Assembly (NCBI RefSeq): GCF_051846915.1
Contig: NZ_JBPYCR010000007.1
Coordinates: 57,463-121,462, forward strand
Source: JBPYCR01 sp051846915
GTDB taxonomy: Bacteria > Bacillota > Bacilli > Bacillales > Amphibacillaceae
Reading direction: 5' to 3'
DNA length: 64,000 nucleotides
Shown: positions 17,151 through 26,072 of the stretch, piece after piece
Layout of the letters: each line of letters opens with the position of its first letter
How positions within the stretch are numbered: position 1 is the first letter of the stretch
The notes under the pieces: generated by a model
Seen by the model: the letters and a program-made list of their open reading frames with translations, nothing else
Database searches by the model: none
Told to the model about the DNA's origin: nothing
Position numbers and translations under genes: made by a program

Positions 17151-17192
17151 AAAAGCACACAGCATTTCGGAATGAAGTGTTGTGTGCTTTTG
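17151..17192 (+). terminator. atp operon terminator
   Basis: AAAAGCACACAGCA pairs with TGTTGTGTGCTTTT (one wobble) over a 14-nt loop, with further T bases after it. Confidence 0.85.
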
Positions 17193-17389
17193 TTGTTAAG
17201 GAAATTTTCTCAGCTATAAACGGTGTCGATATTTCCCGGGAAATAAAGCTTTTTGTGTTATTTCCGCATGATGCTTTTTTTACACAACCAATTTATCCAT
17301 TACTAATTCTTATTTTATTGACAAACAGTACTGTGAATGGCAAAGTATCTATTATAATCGAACTTCATTCAAGTAGTTAGGTGGTTTAT

Positions 17390-17620
17390 ATGTTTTCAAT
17401 TGGCCAAATGGCACTTGTTACTATGATTTCGCACTTGATTTTTATTTATATTACCTGGGTTGCTATACAATCCCTTAATGTCGACCCGTTAATCAGAAAA
17501 GGGAAGATTGTTGAAGCTAGGATATTGATCATTTTTGTTACTATCTTCATTGGTACAAATGTCAGTCGTTTTGTGCTTGACATACTGAATGCATCACAAA
17601 ATCTCATATATTTGTTTTAA
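17390..17620 (+). CDS. ywzB: YwzB/DUF1146 family membrane protein
   Basis: Small protein of 76 residues with two hydrophobic helices, a short basic loop (DPLIRKGKIVEAR) between them and TNVSRFVLDI in the second. This is the DUF1146 family, always found near the end of the atp operon and upstream of ywmB/murA in Bacillaceae, with unknown function. The frame runs back to GTG 17381, but that lies in the AGGTGG ribosome site; ATG 17390 is the start. Confidence 0.85.
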   Translation: MFSIGQMALVTMISHLIFIYITWVAIQSLNVDPLIRKGKIVEARILIIFVTIFIGTNVSRFVLDILNASQNLIYLF

Positions 17621-17753
17621 TAACAAATTTCATGGAACGACATGTCCTTTCATAATAAAAGGAGATCGTTACGAGGTTTGTCGCAATTTGTTTCGTATGA
17701 ATTAGGATCCGCCGGTACATACTGTTTCTAGTATGTTCAAGGGGGATTTTTTC

Positions 17754-18464
17754 ATGAAAAATACGATATTATTCACTGCATTTATATTTCTTCTTATCAC
17801 CTCAACTGGAACTGCTCAGCCAATAGAACGTGATGAACTTATACTTATAGCGACCTTTTTAATGGAACATAAACAAGATATCGCTGAATGGGAAGTAATT
17901 GTAAAAGAAAAGATTTCGAACGAAAAGGCACATAATTTGTTAAAGGAACTTAAAGATAGTCACTTGGTCACTGTTACTGAAGATGAAAATGTTATAAAAT
18001 ATGTCATTGGGGACACTAATAAAGGCGAACCGTTCTCCGTATACTATAATGTAATCATTCCTAAGCAGAGGGATCATGCAGAAATTGTTGCCGTTATTAA
18101 CGGTGATTACTGGGATCATACGGTGTTAGAAAAATATCGCTCCTATATGCAGACAAATATTGCGGTTTTCACACAATCTTCGCAACTGTTTACTTGTCTG
18201 AAGACAACAGATAGTGGTATAATGGATATTAGTGTTTTATTAGATAGTCTACAAAATAACTTTAATTTGCTACATATGTCTACACAAACTGACACAGTAG
18301 AAAATTCGACGCATAAAAAGTTGATATATGGGTATACACCACTATGGGAGACGAAAATACCGATTAAGAATAGTCCTGTGAACATTCAAATTGTGGAAAA
18401 AGGTGCAGGACCCGATCAATCCAATTTAACAATCGGAACACCTATCCTAGTAAATGAATATTAA
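17754..18464 (+). CDS. ywmB: YwmB family exported protein
   Basis: Protein of 236 residues of the YwmB family. It has an N-terminal signal sequence (MKNTILFTAFIFLLITSTGTAQ) and a mature part of mixed alpha/beta character ending in ANLTIGTPILVNEY-like residues. Its function is unknown. Identity rests on the conserved place between ywzB and murA and on overall length. The upstream in-frame ATG at 17733 is rejected because GGGGGA (17740-17745) positions ribosomes on ATG 17754. It ends 35 bp before murA and may share its transcript. Confidence 0.75.
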   Translation: MKNTILFTAFIFLLITSTGTAQPIERDELILIATFLMEHKQDIAEWEVIVKEKISNEKAHNLLKELKDSHLVTVTEDENVIKYVIGDTNKGEPFSVYYNVIIPKQRDHAEIVAVINGDYWDHTVLEKYRSYMQTNIAVFTQSSQLFTCLKTTDSGIMDISVLLDSLQNNFNLLHMSTQTDTVENSTHKKLIYGYTPLWETKIPIKNSPVNIQIVEKGAGPDQSNLTIGTPILVNEY

Positions 18465-18499
18465 TGTAGTGAGACTAGAAATTGAAGGAGATTTAACAC

Positions 18500-19837
18500 A
18501 TGGAAAAGATCATCGTAAGGGGCGGAGAGCGGCTGAGTGGTTCCGTTAAGGTAGAAGGTGCTAAGAACGCTGTACTACCCGTTATTGCAGCTAGCATGAT
18601 CGCCAGTGAAGGGAAAAGTGTTATAACGAATGTACCGGAACTAGCTGATGTATATACGATTAATGAAGTACTACGCAGTATGAATGCGAATGTTAAATTT
18701 AAAAACAATACAATAACTGTAGATGCCACCAAACAACTAACAACAGAAGCTCCGTTTGAGTATGTAAGGAAAATGCGGGCATCTGTCTTAGTACTGGGTC
18801 CATTATTAGCTCGTTATGGTCATGCTAAAGTTGCACTTCCAGGTGGATGTGCGATTGGCACAAGACCAATTGATTTGCACCTAAAGGGATTCGAAGCAAT
18901 GGGAGCTCAAGTAAGTGTTGGAAACGGCTTTGTTGAAGTACGTGCAAACGGACGTCTTCAAGGAGCCAAAATATATTTGGATGTTCCCAGTGTCGGAGCA
19001 ACAGAGAACATTATGATGGCTGCAGCACTTGCTGAAGGAAAAACAGTCATTGAGAACTGTGCAAAAGAACCCGAAATAATGGATCTTGCAAATTATATGA
19101 ATAAATTGGGTGCTAATGTTATTGGAGCAGGTACAGAAACAATTAAGATTATCGGAGTTGAATCTTTAAAAGGCGCCAAACATTCCATTATACCAGATCG
19201 GATTGAAGCTGGTACATTCATGGTTGCTACGGCAATTACAGGTGGAAATGTTCTTGTTAAAAATGCAGAGAGTGAACATTTGCGACCGCTTATTTCCAAA
19301 CTGCAGGAAATGGGTGTAAAAATTACAGAAGAAAACGGCGGTATCCGAGTGATTGGGCCGGAACAATTAAAACCAACGGATATTAAAACATTACCGTATC
19401 CGGGTTTTCCTACAGATATGCAATCGCAAATGATGGCATTGATGCTCTGTGCAGAAGGAACAAGTGTGTTAACTGAAACAGTATTTGAAAATCGGTTTAT
19501 GCACGTTGAAGAGTTTCGTCGCATGAATGCAAAAATGAAAATTGAGGGGCGTAGTGTTATTATAGAAGGTCCTCGCAATTTGCAAGGTGCAGAAGTAGCA
19601 GCGACTGATTTACGTGCCGGTGCAGCACTTATTTTGGCAGGTTTACGAGCAGAAGGTGTCACACGAGTAACCGAACTGAAACATGTGGATCGTGGCTATG
19701 TTGATCTGTCGGGCAAACTGGCTGAACTTGGTGCAAATATTAAACGAGTAAGCGAATCTGTAGAAGAAAAAGTGGACACCACACCAATCGTACCTTTAGA
19801 TTATCAGACTAATAGAGTAATAGCAGAGCTTTCTTAA
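18500..19837 (+). CDS. murA: UDP-N-acetylglucosamine 1-carboxyvinyltransferase
   Basis: Enzyme of 445 residues transferring enolpyruvate from PEP to UDP-GlcNAc, the first committed step of peptidoglycan synthesis and the fosfomycin target. The catalytic Cys117 is in LPGGCAIGTRPID, so the enzyme should be fosfomycin-sensitive type. Other signatures are GAKNAVLP near residue 20 and the TLPYPGFPTDMQSQ segment. It is slightly longer at the C-terminus than B. subtilis MurAA, which occupies the same place after ywmB. The ATG follows GAAGGAG. Confidence 0.96.
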   Translation: MEKIIVRGGERLSGSVKVEGAKNAVLPVIAASMIASEGKSVITNVPELADVYTINEVLRSMNANVKFKNNTITVDATKQLTTEAPFEYVRKMRASVLVLGPLLARYGHAKVALPGGCAIGTRPIDLHLKGFEAMGAQVSVGNGFVEVRANGRLQGAKIYLDVPSVGATENIMMAAALAEGKTVIENCAKEPEIMDLANYMNKLGANVIGAGTETIKIIGVESLKGAKHSIIPDRIEAGTFMVATAITGGNVLVKNAESEHLRPLISKLQEMGVKITEENGGIRVIGPEQLKPTDIKTLPYPGFPTDMQSQMMALMLCAEGTSVLTETVFENRFMHVEEFRRMNAKMKIEGRSVIIEGPRNLQGAEVAATDLRAGAALILAGLRAEGVTRVTELKHVDRGYVDLSGKLAELGANIKRVSESVEEKVDTTPIVPLDYQTNRVIAELS

Positions 19838-19856
19838 ATAAATACAATGATCTAAT

Positions 19857-19893
19857 GAAAAAGGTGAGACGAAATTGTTTCATCTTTTTTTTA
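19857..19893 (+). terminator. terminator after murA
   Basis: AAAAAGGTGAGAC pairs with GTTTCATCTTTTT (with wobbles) over GAAATT and is followed by T residues. Confidence 0.7.
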
Positions 19894-20072
19894 TGAACAA
19901 ATATACATGTGTTTTCTGTTAGTTTTCAATGGTTATTTGATAAACTATTCGGACCTACGAGCCGTCGTTCCAAAGATAGAGGTTACTTTTTATAGAAACA
20001 TATAAAACCTATTGGAAACATACTTATAATACAGAGTCTATCTGTAAACTTTTGAGAAAGGGGGAAACGAAT

Positions 20073-20987
20073 ATGATTCAACCGGAACGATTAAACAAGG
20101 GTGATACGATTGGTATTGTTTCTCCATCTAGCCCACCGAATAAAAAGGCTTTGCATAATGGCATCACTATGCTTCAGAAAATGGGTTTACATGTAATGGT
20201 CGGAAACAATATGGAAAAGGAATATGGATACTTAGCAGGCAGAGATGAGGACAGATGGAACGATTTTAATGAGATGATTGCCCGTAAGTCGGTGAAAGCA
20301 ATTATTTTTGCACGTGGAGGATATGGAGCAGCACGTATTGCACCGTATATTGACTATCATTTAATTGCACAAAACCCAAAAATCATTTGGGGGTATAGCG
20401 ATATAACGTATTTGCACACAGCTATTCGACAGCGAACCGGACTTATAACATTTCATGGTCCGATGACTGTATCAATCGGTAAAGATAATGTTCACCCTTT
20501 GTCCATCAAAATGTTTCGTCAATTATTCCAACCTACCGAACTATTTTATTCTGAAAAAATATCTCCTTTACATGTAATCTCCAGAGGAAAAGCTACAGGG
20601 CAGCTTGTTGGTGGCAATTTATCATTAATTACTCGGTCGCTCGGAACTCCTTTTGAAATGGATACAAAAGAAAAAATCATTTTAATAGAGGATATTGGTG
20701 AGGAACCTTATAAAGTGGACGCCATGCTAAATCAATTAAAACTAGCAGGAAAGTTGAAAGAAGCTACTGGAGTTATTGTAGGTGATTTTGCTGAAGCAGC
20801 TCCGAAAGAGACGCCAACGCTTACGATGCATGAAGTGTTTCATCATTATTTTTCCAAATTGGATATTCCTGTGCTAGCAGGCGTTCAAATCGGCCATTGT
20901 GAGCCGAACTTCTCTGTACCACTTGGAGTCAAGGCGACAATTGATGCTGATAAAAAAACAATTTGGATTGAGCCTGGCGTTAAATAA
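20073..20987 (+). CDS. LD-carboxypeptidase (peptidase S66, MccF/LdcA-like)
   Basis: Protein of 304 residues of the S66 family, which removes the C-terminal D-amino acid from muropeptides or cleaves microcin-C-type compounds. The Ser-Glu-His triad is visible: Ser109 in IIWGYSDITYLH, Glu206 in IEDIGEEPYKVD and His275 in GVQIGHCEPNFS. GDTIGIVSPSSPP is the family N-terminus. The TTG at 20052 also opens the frame, but the AAAGGGGG site fits ATG 20073. No signal peptide is seen, so it acts in the cytoplasm, consistent with muropeptide recycling. Substrate choice between LdcA and MccF types cannot be read from sequence alone. Confidence 0.88.
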   Translation: MIQPERLNKGDTIGIVSPSSPPNKKALHNGITMLQKMGLHVMVGNNMEKEYGYLAGRDEDRWNDFNEMIARKSVKAIIFARGGYGAARIAPYIDYHLIAQNPKIIWGYSDITYLHTAIRQRTGLITFHGPMTVSIGKDNVHPLSIKMFRQLFQPTELFYSEKISPLHVISRGKATGQLVGGNLSLITRSLGTPFEMDTKEKIILIEDIGEEPYKVDAMLNQLKLAGKLKEATGVIVGDFAEAAPKETPTLTMHEVFHHYFSKLDIPVLAGVQIGHCEPNFSVPLGVKATIDADKKTIWIEPGVK

Positions 20988-21450
20988 AAGTTCTATTCTA
21001 TCTTCACGATGTATAAAAATAGTAGTAGAAGTTGTTCAAAAGTATCTCTGGATTTCAGCACTTTTTACCTTTCTCATTAAACACGCAAAAACACTTACAA
21101 CATGTATGTCAATTCATCACAGATCAGCTTGGATAGAGTTAGCCTATTGAACCGTGTCTATTAATTTTGGTATTTACCAGTCATTTACCGGACAAAACCG
21201 CACAATAAAGAATAGGGGGGCGATAGAATATTAAAAATATGCTAATGATTTAAAGTGAAAAATTCACTAATATCCAACTAGCTTATTGCACGTATTTATA
21301 GATACAATACATCCGCCAGCACTCGAGTAACTCGCTTCCATGGTGAGTGTAATAAAACAATTCCGTTGTTCGATCGATATACAACCGTATCCGATAGTAG
21401 TGTGAAAAATTCTCGCTGAATTTGGTTACAGAGGAGGACAGCAAATATTG
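20988..21450. other. 463-bp region upstream of spoIID
   Basis: No gene or clear terminator is visible. The only signal is a candidate sigma-E promoter at 21281-21308. The open frames present are short and lack ribosome sites. Confidence 0.5.
21281..21308 (+). promoter_or_regulatory. candidate sigma-E promoter of spoIID
   Basis: GCTTATT, 13 bp and GATACAAT resemble the mother-cell sigma-E consensus (KMATATT, about 14 bp, CATACAAT). It sits about 140 bp before spoIID, which is sigma-E-dependent in B. subtilis. Confidence 0.45.
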
Positions 21451-22623
21451 ATGAAACATAAACGTCATTTATTGAAGAAACACATTCGTCCTAAAAAAAA
21501 ATCAACATTGCTGGAACGAGCTCAGGAAAAGCAAAAACGGAGGATCAGCAAGGTTGAAAACACAAAAAGAGGTAATACTCAACCATTGAAACCACGTAAC
21601 GGCTTTTCTCAGTTGAAATCTTCATGGAAGCTCCCAGCTATTTTATTCGTTTCAGTACTCGTAATCATCATTGTTGTTGTACCGACATTGATTGTAATCC
21701 CATTTATTAAAGATGGCAATCAACAAGTGGTGCCAACAGAGCAGGAAGCAATACCAACTGTTAAACAAGCAGATTCTCCTTTTTCAGTTGCAGTTATGCG
21801 ATCTGTATCTGACGAAATAGAGGATGTCCCGTTGGAAACGTATGTGACAAGAGTCGTTGCATCGGAAATGCCGGCAGAATTTGAAGTAGAAGCATTAAAA
21901 GCACAAGCACTTGCAGCACGGACGTATATCGTTAATCATTTAATGCACAATGAAGCAGATGTGGAACCAGATGTAACTGATACGACGAAACATCAAGTGT
22001 ATCAAAACGAAACGGAATTACGCGAAAGATGGGGAAGTGACTTCGACTGGAAAATGGAAAAGGTTAGAAATGCGGTATATGCAACACAAGGGGAAATTTT
22101 AACGCATAATCAAGCACCTATTACACCAGCATTTTTTTCAACGAGTAATGGTTTCACGGAAAATTCCGAAGATTACTGGGAAAACGAACTGCCTTATTTA
22201 CGAAGTGTAGAAAGCAGTTGGGATAAAGATTCACCAAAATATTTAGATCAGAAAGTATTTTCCATTCAAAAGGTAGAAGAGTCGTTACAAGTAGATCTTC
22301 CAGAAGCATTGCCGATGCAAGCGGCAATTACCCGGACGGAAAGTGGACGTGTGGCCGAACTGACACTGGCCGATCATACAATTAGCGGCAGAGATGTACG
22401 CGAAAAGCTGGATTTGCGCTCTAGCGATTTTTCCATCGAGCAAAAAAATGGGCACTTTGTTTTTACGACTAAAGGGTACGGGCATGGAGTCGGCATGAGT
22501 CAATACGGAGCCAATGGAATGGCAAAGGAAGGGCAAAACTACAAAAATATCGTCAGCTATTATTACCAAGGGGTTGAAGTGAGTAATGTAGATGAAATTG
22601 CACCGACCCTTGTTTCTAAATAA
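21451..22623 (+). CDS. spoIID: stage II sporulation protein D
   Basis: Membrane-anchored peptidoglycan hydrolase (lytic transglycosylase in B. subtilis) acting with SpoIIM and SpoIIP in engulfment. Residues 1-59 are strongly basic, one membrane helix spans about 60-86, and the SpoIID domain follows with ASEMPAEFEVEALKAQALAA (containing the catalytic Glu), TKHQVYQ, FFSTSNG and KGYGHGVGMSQYGANGMA near the C-terminus. At 390 residues it is longer than B. subtilis SpoIID because of the basic N-terminal extension. GAGGAGG (21431-21437) is 10 bases before TTG 21448 and 13 before ATG 21451; either may start. Confidence 0.93.
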   Translation: MKHKRHLLKKHIRPKKKSTLLERAQEKQKRRISKVENTKRGNTQPLKPRNGFSQLKSSWKLPAILFVSVLVIIIVVVPTLIVIPFIKDGNQQVVPTEQEAIPTVKQADSPFSVAVMRSVSDEIEDVPLETYVTRVVASEMPAEFEVEALKAQALAARTYIVNHLMHNEADVEPDVTDTTKHQVYQNETELRERWGSDFDWKMEKVRNAVYATQGEILTHNQAPITPAFFSTSNGFTENSEDYWENELPYLRSVESSWDKDSPKYLDQKVFSIQKVEESLQVDLPEALPMQAAITRTESGRVAELTLADHTISGRDVREKLDLRSSDFSIEQKNGHFVFTTKGYGHGVGMSQYGANGMAKEGQNYKNIVSYYYQGVEVSNVDEIAPTLVSK

Positions 22624-22783
22624 TTGTTTTTTGCTACTGATTTGAGTTGTTTTTTTCATTAATATTTTCGTTTCCGACTGACCCAATTACGTATATCGTT
22701 GCAGGCTTCTTCGTCATAAATTTATTACTGTTTCCCAAATTGGGAAATAAATTCGAAAATAAATAAAAATTTTTCCACATTAT

Positions 22784-22813
22784 GTATATAATCTCTTTTA
22801 TTTGATCACAATG
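22784..22813 (+). promoter_or_regulatory. candidate sigma-F promoter of spoIIQ
   Basis: GTATA, exactly 15 bp and GATCACAATG match the forespore sigma-F consensus (GYATA, 15 bp, GGNNANAHTR) at all but one constrained base. spoIIQ is a classic sigma-F gene. Confidence 0.6.
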
Positions 22814-22833
22814 GTTGTTGAGGTGATGATCAA

Positions 22834-23703
22834 ATGAAAGAAGAACAAAACGGCGCTTCTAAAAATAAGTTTCGCCGCATTTTCCGCAAGAAGTGGTTTT
22901 TCCCTGCACTGTATTTAACAATCGCAGCACTTCTGTTGACCGTTGTTGTATGGTATCAGAACGTGGATAACCAAATTCCTGATGAGGTCGAGGAAAATGA
23001 GACAGCTGACGGAATCGGTACCGATCCATATAATGAAGATGCAGAAGCAGTAATGGACCAGCAAGAAGTCATTAAAATGCCTGTAAAAAATGAGGAACAA
23101 GCAGAAATCGTAACTAAATTTTATGATTACAACGCAGATGAAAAGGATCAGGAAAGTGGATTGATTCTTTATAACAACCGCTACTACCAAAGTACAGGTA
23201 TTGATATTGCTTCAGCAGAAGGAGAGCCTTTTGACGTAATTGCATCCCTTAGTGGAACAATTACAGAAGTAAAGGAAGACCCATTGCTTGGTAATGTCGT
23301 CGTAATCTCCCATGAAAATGATGTTGACACGTATTATGCAAGCTTGGGAGAAGTTGACGTGAAAGCAAACGACAAGATTAAACAAGGTGACAAAATAGGA
23401 ACAGCAGGGAAAAACCTATTTGGTCAAGACAGTGGCACCCATGTCCAATTTGAAATTAGAAAAAATGACATGCAGGTTAATCCGGAAGACTTCTTTAACC
23501 AGCCATTAAGCAAGCTAGATAACGTTAAGACGGAAAATGACGAAGCAGCCGAAGAAGAAGTGGAAAAAGATACTTCAAAAGAAGAAGATGCATCTGAAGA
23601 GCAAGAAGGTACAGATGAAGAACAAGAAGCACCCGGAAATGAAACAGATGAAGGAGATACCGATAAGCAAATGGAATCCTCAACATCTTCCGGTCGCGCA
23701 TAG
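22834..23703 (+). CDS. spoIIQ: stage II sporulation protein Q (degenerate M23 domain)
   Basis: Forespore membrane protein of 289 residues that partners SpoIIIAH across the intermembrane space to hold the engulfing membrane and build the feeding-tube channel. A membrane helix spans about 22-41. The LytM/M23 domain runs about 100-220, but the zinc site is broken: the first ligand position is Ser120 (YYQSTGIDIA) and the HxH motif reads HVQFEIR with Gln205. It is therefore most likely non-enzymatic, like B. subtilis SpoIIQ. Residues after 225 form a very acidic Glu/Asp-rich tail. The ATG follows GAGGTGA at ideal spacing. Confidence 0.92.
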   Translation: MKEEQNGASKNKFRRIFRKKWFFPALYLTIAALLLTVVVWYQNVDNQIPDEVEENETADGIGTDPYNEDAEAVMDQQEVIKMPVKNEEQAEIVTKFYDYNADEKDQESGLILYNNRYYQSTGIDIASAEGEPFDVIASLSGTITEVKEDPLLGNVVVISHENDVDTYYASLGEVDVKANDKIKQGDKIGTAGKNLFGQDSGTHVQFEIRKNDMQVNPEDFFNQPLSKLDNVKTENDEAAEEEVEKDTSKEEDASEEQEGTDEEQEAPGNETDEGDTDKQMESSTSSGRA

Positions 23704-23733
23704 ACAAAATTAATAATATAGGAAAAGCAATCG

Positions 23734-23762
23734 ACCCCGAATTTACCCGGGGTTATTTTTTT
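23734..23762 (+). terminator. terminator after spoIIQ
   Basis: ACCCCG and CGGGGT form the stem, followed by TATTTTTTT. Confidence 0.8.
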
Positions 23763-24141
23763 GCATAAAATGCGTATACAAATCATATCGTTTAAAAATG
23801 TCGTCTCATTTTCCAAAGCTTGAAAAATTATTCCGACATGCCACACGTAATTTAGCAAATCGCTTTTCTTTAAAAGCACACATCGTTGAATATTTAAATT
23901 TATAACTGTTTGCACTAAAAAGTGACAAGGTTATCCATCTAAAATCCCCATCTTATTCTACATCCAATCATGTTTATCCAGTTCAATAAAAAATTATAGA
24001 ACAGCCTTTTTGAAAATACTACTTGTCCATTTTGGAAAATTTGCAATTTTACTCATAAACACGTACAACGAGTAATAAAATGTTACAAACCAAGCATTCA
24101 AGTAATGTCTGAGGTGAGAGCTTGTGTGGTCTTTCCTATTT

Positions 24142-24169
24142 ACATATTTAAACGTTCTTTACATATAGA
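24142..24169 (+). promoter_or_regulatory. candidate sigma-E promoter of spoIIID
   Basis: ACATATT, 13 bp and CATATAGA partly match the sigma-E consensus. B. subtilis spoIIID is transcribed by sigma-E. Confidence 0.4.
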
Positions 24170-24327
24170 AATGGCAATTACAGATCGTACGTCGCTGCAG
24201 AAGAGATATTCGTTAGCAGATATGGAGGCAGTCGTCTTATACCGGTTTAAATCATGGGAGCCACGTAAACATGTTGCACCTTGTCTCTATCGACACCTCG
24301 GAAATTCAGCATAGGGAGGCGAACGGT

Positions 24328-24642
24328 GTGCACGATTACATCAAAGAAAGGACTATCAGGATAGGCAATTATGTCGTGGAATCACGAAAAACCGTCCGTA
24401 TGATAGCAAAAGAGTTTGGTGTTTCAAAGAGCACAGTTCATAAAGATTTGACAGAACGATTACCAGAAGTGAATCCTGAATTGGCAAGACAAGTAAAAGA
24501 AGTTCTAGATTACCACAAATCTATTCGCCACTTAAGGGGAGGTGAAGCGACAAGAAACAAATATCGCACGGAAAGCACATCGAAAATACAATCAAAGAAA
24601 ACCACACCAGAAAAAAAGATCCCAAAAAAACCAGTTGGATAA
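24328..24642 (+). CDS. spoIIID: sporulation transcriptional regulator SpoIIID
   Basis: DNA-binding regulator of 104 residues controlling many mother-cell genes during sporulation. It is unmistakable: HDYIKERTIRIGNYVVESRK, then the helix-turn-helix TVRMIAKEFGVSKSTVHKDL, then YHKSIRHLRGGEATRNKY. The tail after about residue 80 is lysine-rich and longer than in B. subtilis. The frame is open upstream to 24271, but GGGAGG (24314-24319) sets the start at GTG 24328. In B. subtilis mbl follows directly; here about 2.26 kb with a NERD gene and a repeat array intervenes. Confidence 0.96.
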   Translation: MHDYIKERTIRIGNYVVESRKTVRMIAKEFGVSKSTVHKDLTERLPEVNPELARQVKEVLDYHKSIRHLRGGEATRNKYRTESTSKIQSKKTTPEKKIPKKPVG

Positions 24643-24730
24643 TAAAAGAATACTGGAAGAACTATTAAATAAAACGCGGTAAATGAATGCAACCTTAAAA
24701 AATTATAATAAAAAATAAATCACCATTCTT

Positions 24731-24757
24731 GGGGAGCATAACAGCTTCCCTTTTATT
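24731..24757 (+). terminator. terminator after spoIIID
   Basis: GGGGAGC and GCTTCCC pair (one wobble) over ATAACA, then TTTTATT. Confidence 0.75.
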
Positions 24758-24924
24758 ACGTAATTAAAAAAGATAAAAACGACGCAAGGTATACAAGATG
24801 GCATAGCTTAGCGTAGAAAATGTGATTCCGGAGGATGGGCTGAATACAGCAATTGAAACACGACTTGTCGCTATTCATTCGAAGCGATTATTCCCTAGCC
24901 TTTTTGACACCCTCTTTTATTACG

Positions 24925-25965
24925 TTAGCTAAAGACGGTGGAATTCATTATTAGTGGGAACAGTTTTTTCTTCTGAGGGAAATCTGAGTCTTGAGGAAAA
25001 TGATTTAAGGATGGAGCATAATATTTTCTACCTTTATTTTCTCCAGTAGTATGAAGATTCATTGGCTTCAGCAAGTTATATGCAGTGTGCGGAGAGGAAA
25101 TTTGCAGTAATTCACGATATTCTAGATTGGTAATCGTATCCTTATAAAGGAGAAAGAAATCGAAAAGTAATTGCTTATGGCTATGCTTATCGGAATAATT
25201 GCACTTTGGACACCCCCATTTCCTAAATAAACGACGCATAGGGTAAAAACCGCAATTTTCACAGACGATACCTTGCATTAAGTGGTTTGCTGTTATTTGA
25301 TATTTTGCGAGTAAGTCAGCGTACAGTGGATCGTTATGCTGTATTATCAAATCGATAAGACGGTCTATACTTGGTTTATTCAACTTTTTCTGGCTGAATT
25401 GTTTCTTTCGTTCATTTAATTGCGTTGGCAAATTATCAAAATGAATGAATTTGTTATAATAAGATGGATTGTTATGTACGTGTTTTATGATGGAGGAGGG
25501 GTGACTGGAGACCACAATTGTTTCTATGGGAAGATTAATATCGAATTGTTGAAGCCAATTATTCAGGTTCCATTTTTGCGTTTCTGCTTGTAAAACTGGA
25601 TCTGAAAAACCAATTTCTTTTCCATCTACCTGTTGAATGAGCTGTTTTTGCAAAGAATCATAAATCACTGTCCCTTTTAAATTTTTGATTTCCACAATAC
25701 AGATAAAAGATGGCGTTAAAATTAACGTATCAATCTGGAAATAATGCTCACTATGCTTTAGTCGCAAGCCGTAAAATAAATACAAATCATTATTGGGATA
25801 TAAAGATAATTTATAGTCGACCCTCTTTTCTCCAATAAACCCAGCATAAAATCGAGCGTATTCATTACGTAAATGCTCATTGTTTTGATGGGATTTCTTA
25901 AGCCGACGAAAAAGAGCTTCGTATGCCAAAATAATATGAGGTTTTGTACGAGGTATTACAATCAA
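24925..25965 (-). CDS. NERD-domain protein with zinc ribbon
   Basis: Protein of 346 residues, nuclease-related (NERD, PD-(D/E)xK-like). Residues of the predicted active site are visible: a Glu in GEKRVDY, the Asp in FQIDTLILTP and Glu/Lys in IVEIKNLKG. C-terminal to it, CENCG and, 13 residues on, CPKCN form a zinc-ribbon-like pair, followed by a basic region that may be a helix-turn-helix (LEYRELLQISSPHTAYNLL). No signal peptide is present. It starts at TTG 25965 after AAAGGAAG; the ATG a few bases earlier runs into a stop. It is on the minus strand between spoIIID and mbl, reading away from the tandem array that begins 108 bp upstream of its start. Function is unknown; DNA processing is inferred from the domain only. 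Confidence 0.85.
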   Translation of the reverse strand: MIVIPRTKPHIILAYEALFRRLKKSHQNNEHLRNEYARFYAGFIGEKRVDYKLSLYPNNDLYLFYGLRLKHSEHYFQIDTLILTPSFICIVEIKNLKGTVIYDSLQKQLIQQVDGKEIGFSDPVLQAETQKWNLNNWLQQFDINLPIETIVVSSHPSSIIKHVHNNPSYYNKFIHFDNLPTQLNERKKQFSQKKLNKPSIDRLIDLIIQHNDPLYADLLAKYQITANHLMQGIVCENCGFYPMRRLFRKWGCPKCNYSDKHSHKQLLFDFFLLYKDTITNLEYRELLQISSPHTAYNLLKPMNLHTTGENKGRKYYAPSLNHFPQDSDFPQKKKLFPLIMNSTVFS

Positions 25966-26072
25966 GACATCACTTCCTTTAAAAACTTACGTACAATTAC
26001 AATATTCTACAAAGATTTACAAATACCTGCTTACTCTCACTATTTTTTATTTGAATAGTAAAAAATTGAAGG

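Larger units (their letters stand above)
23704..24327. other. 624-bp region between spoIIQ and spoIIID
   Basis: It contains the spoIIQ terminator, a candidate sigma-E promoter (24142-24169) and a leader of about 160 bp before spoIIID. The open frame 24105-24314 has no recognisable family or ribosome site and is judged spurious. Confidence 0.5.

Noticed and set aside
17318..17358. TTGACA at 17318 with TATAAT at 17353 as a promoter for ywzB
   Set aside because: The spacing is 29 bp, too long for sigma-A; no single pair fits.
23424..23915. Minus-strand frame opposite the acidic tail of spoIIQ
   Set aside because: Serine/leucine-rich shadow of GAA/GAT codons; no start signals.
24105..24314. Short frame before spoIIID
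   Set aside because: No ribosome site or recognisable family; it overlaps the likely spoIIID leader and promoter.
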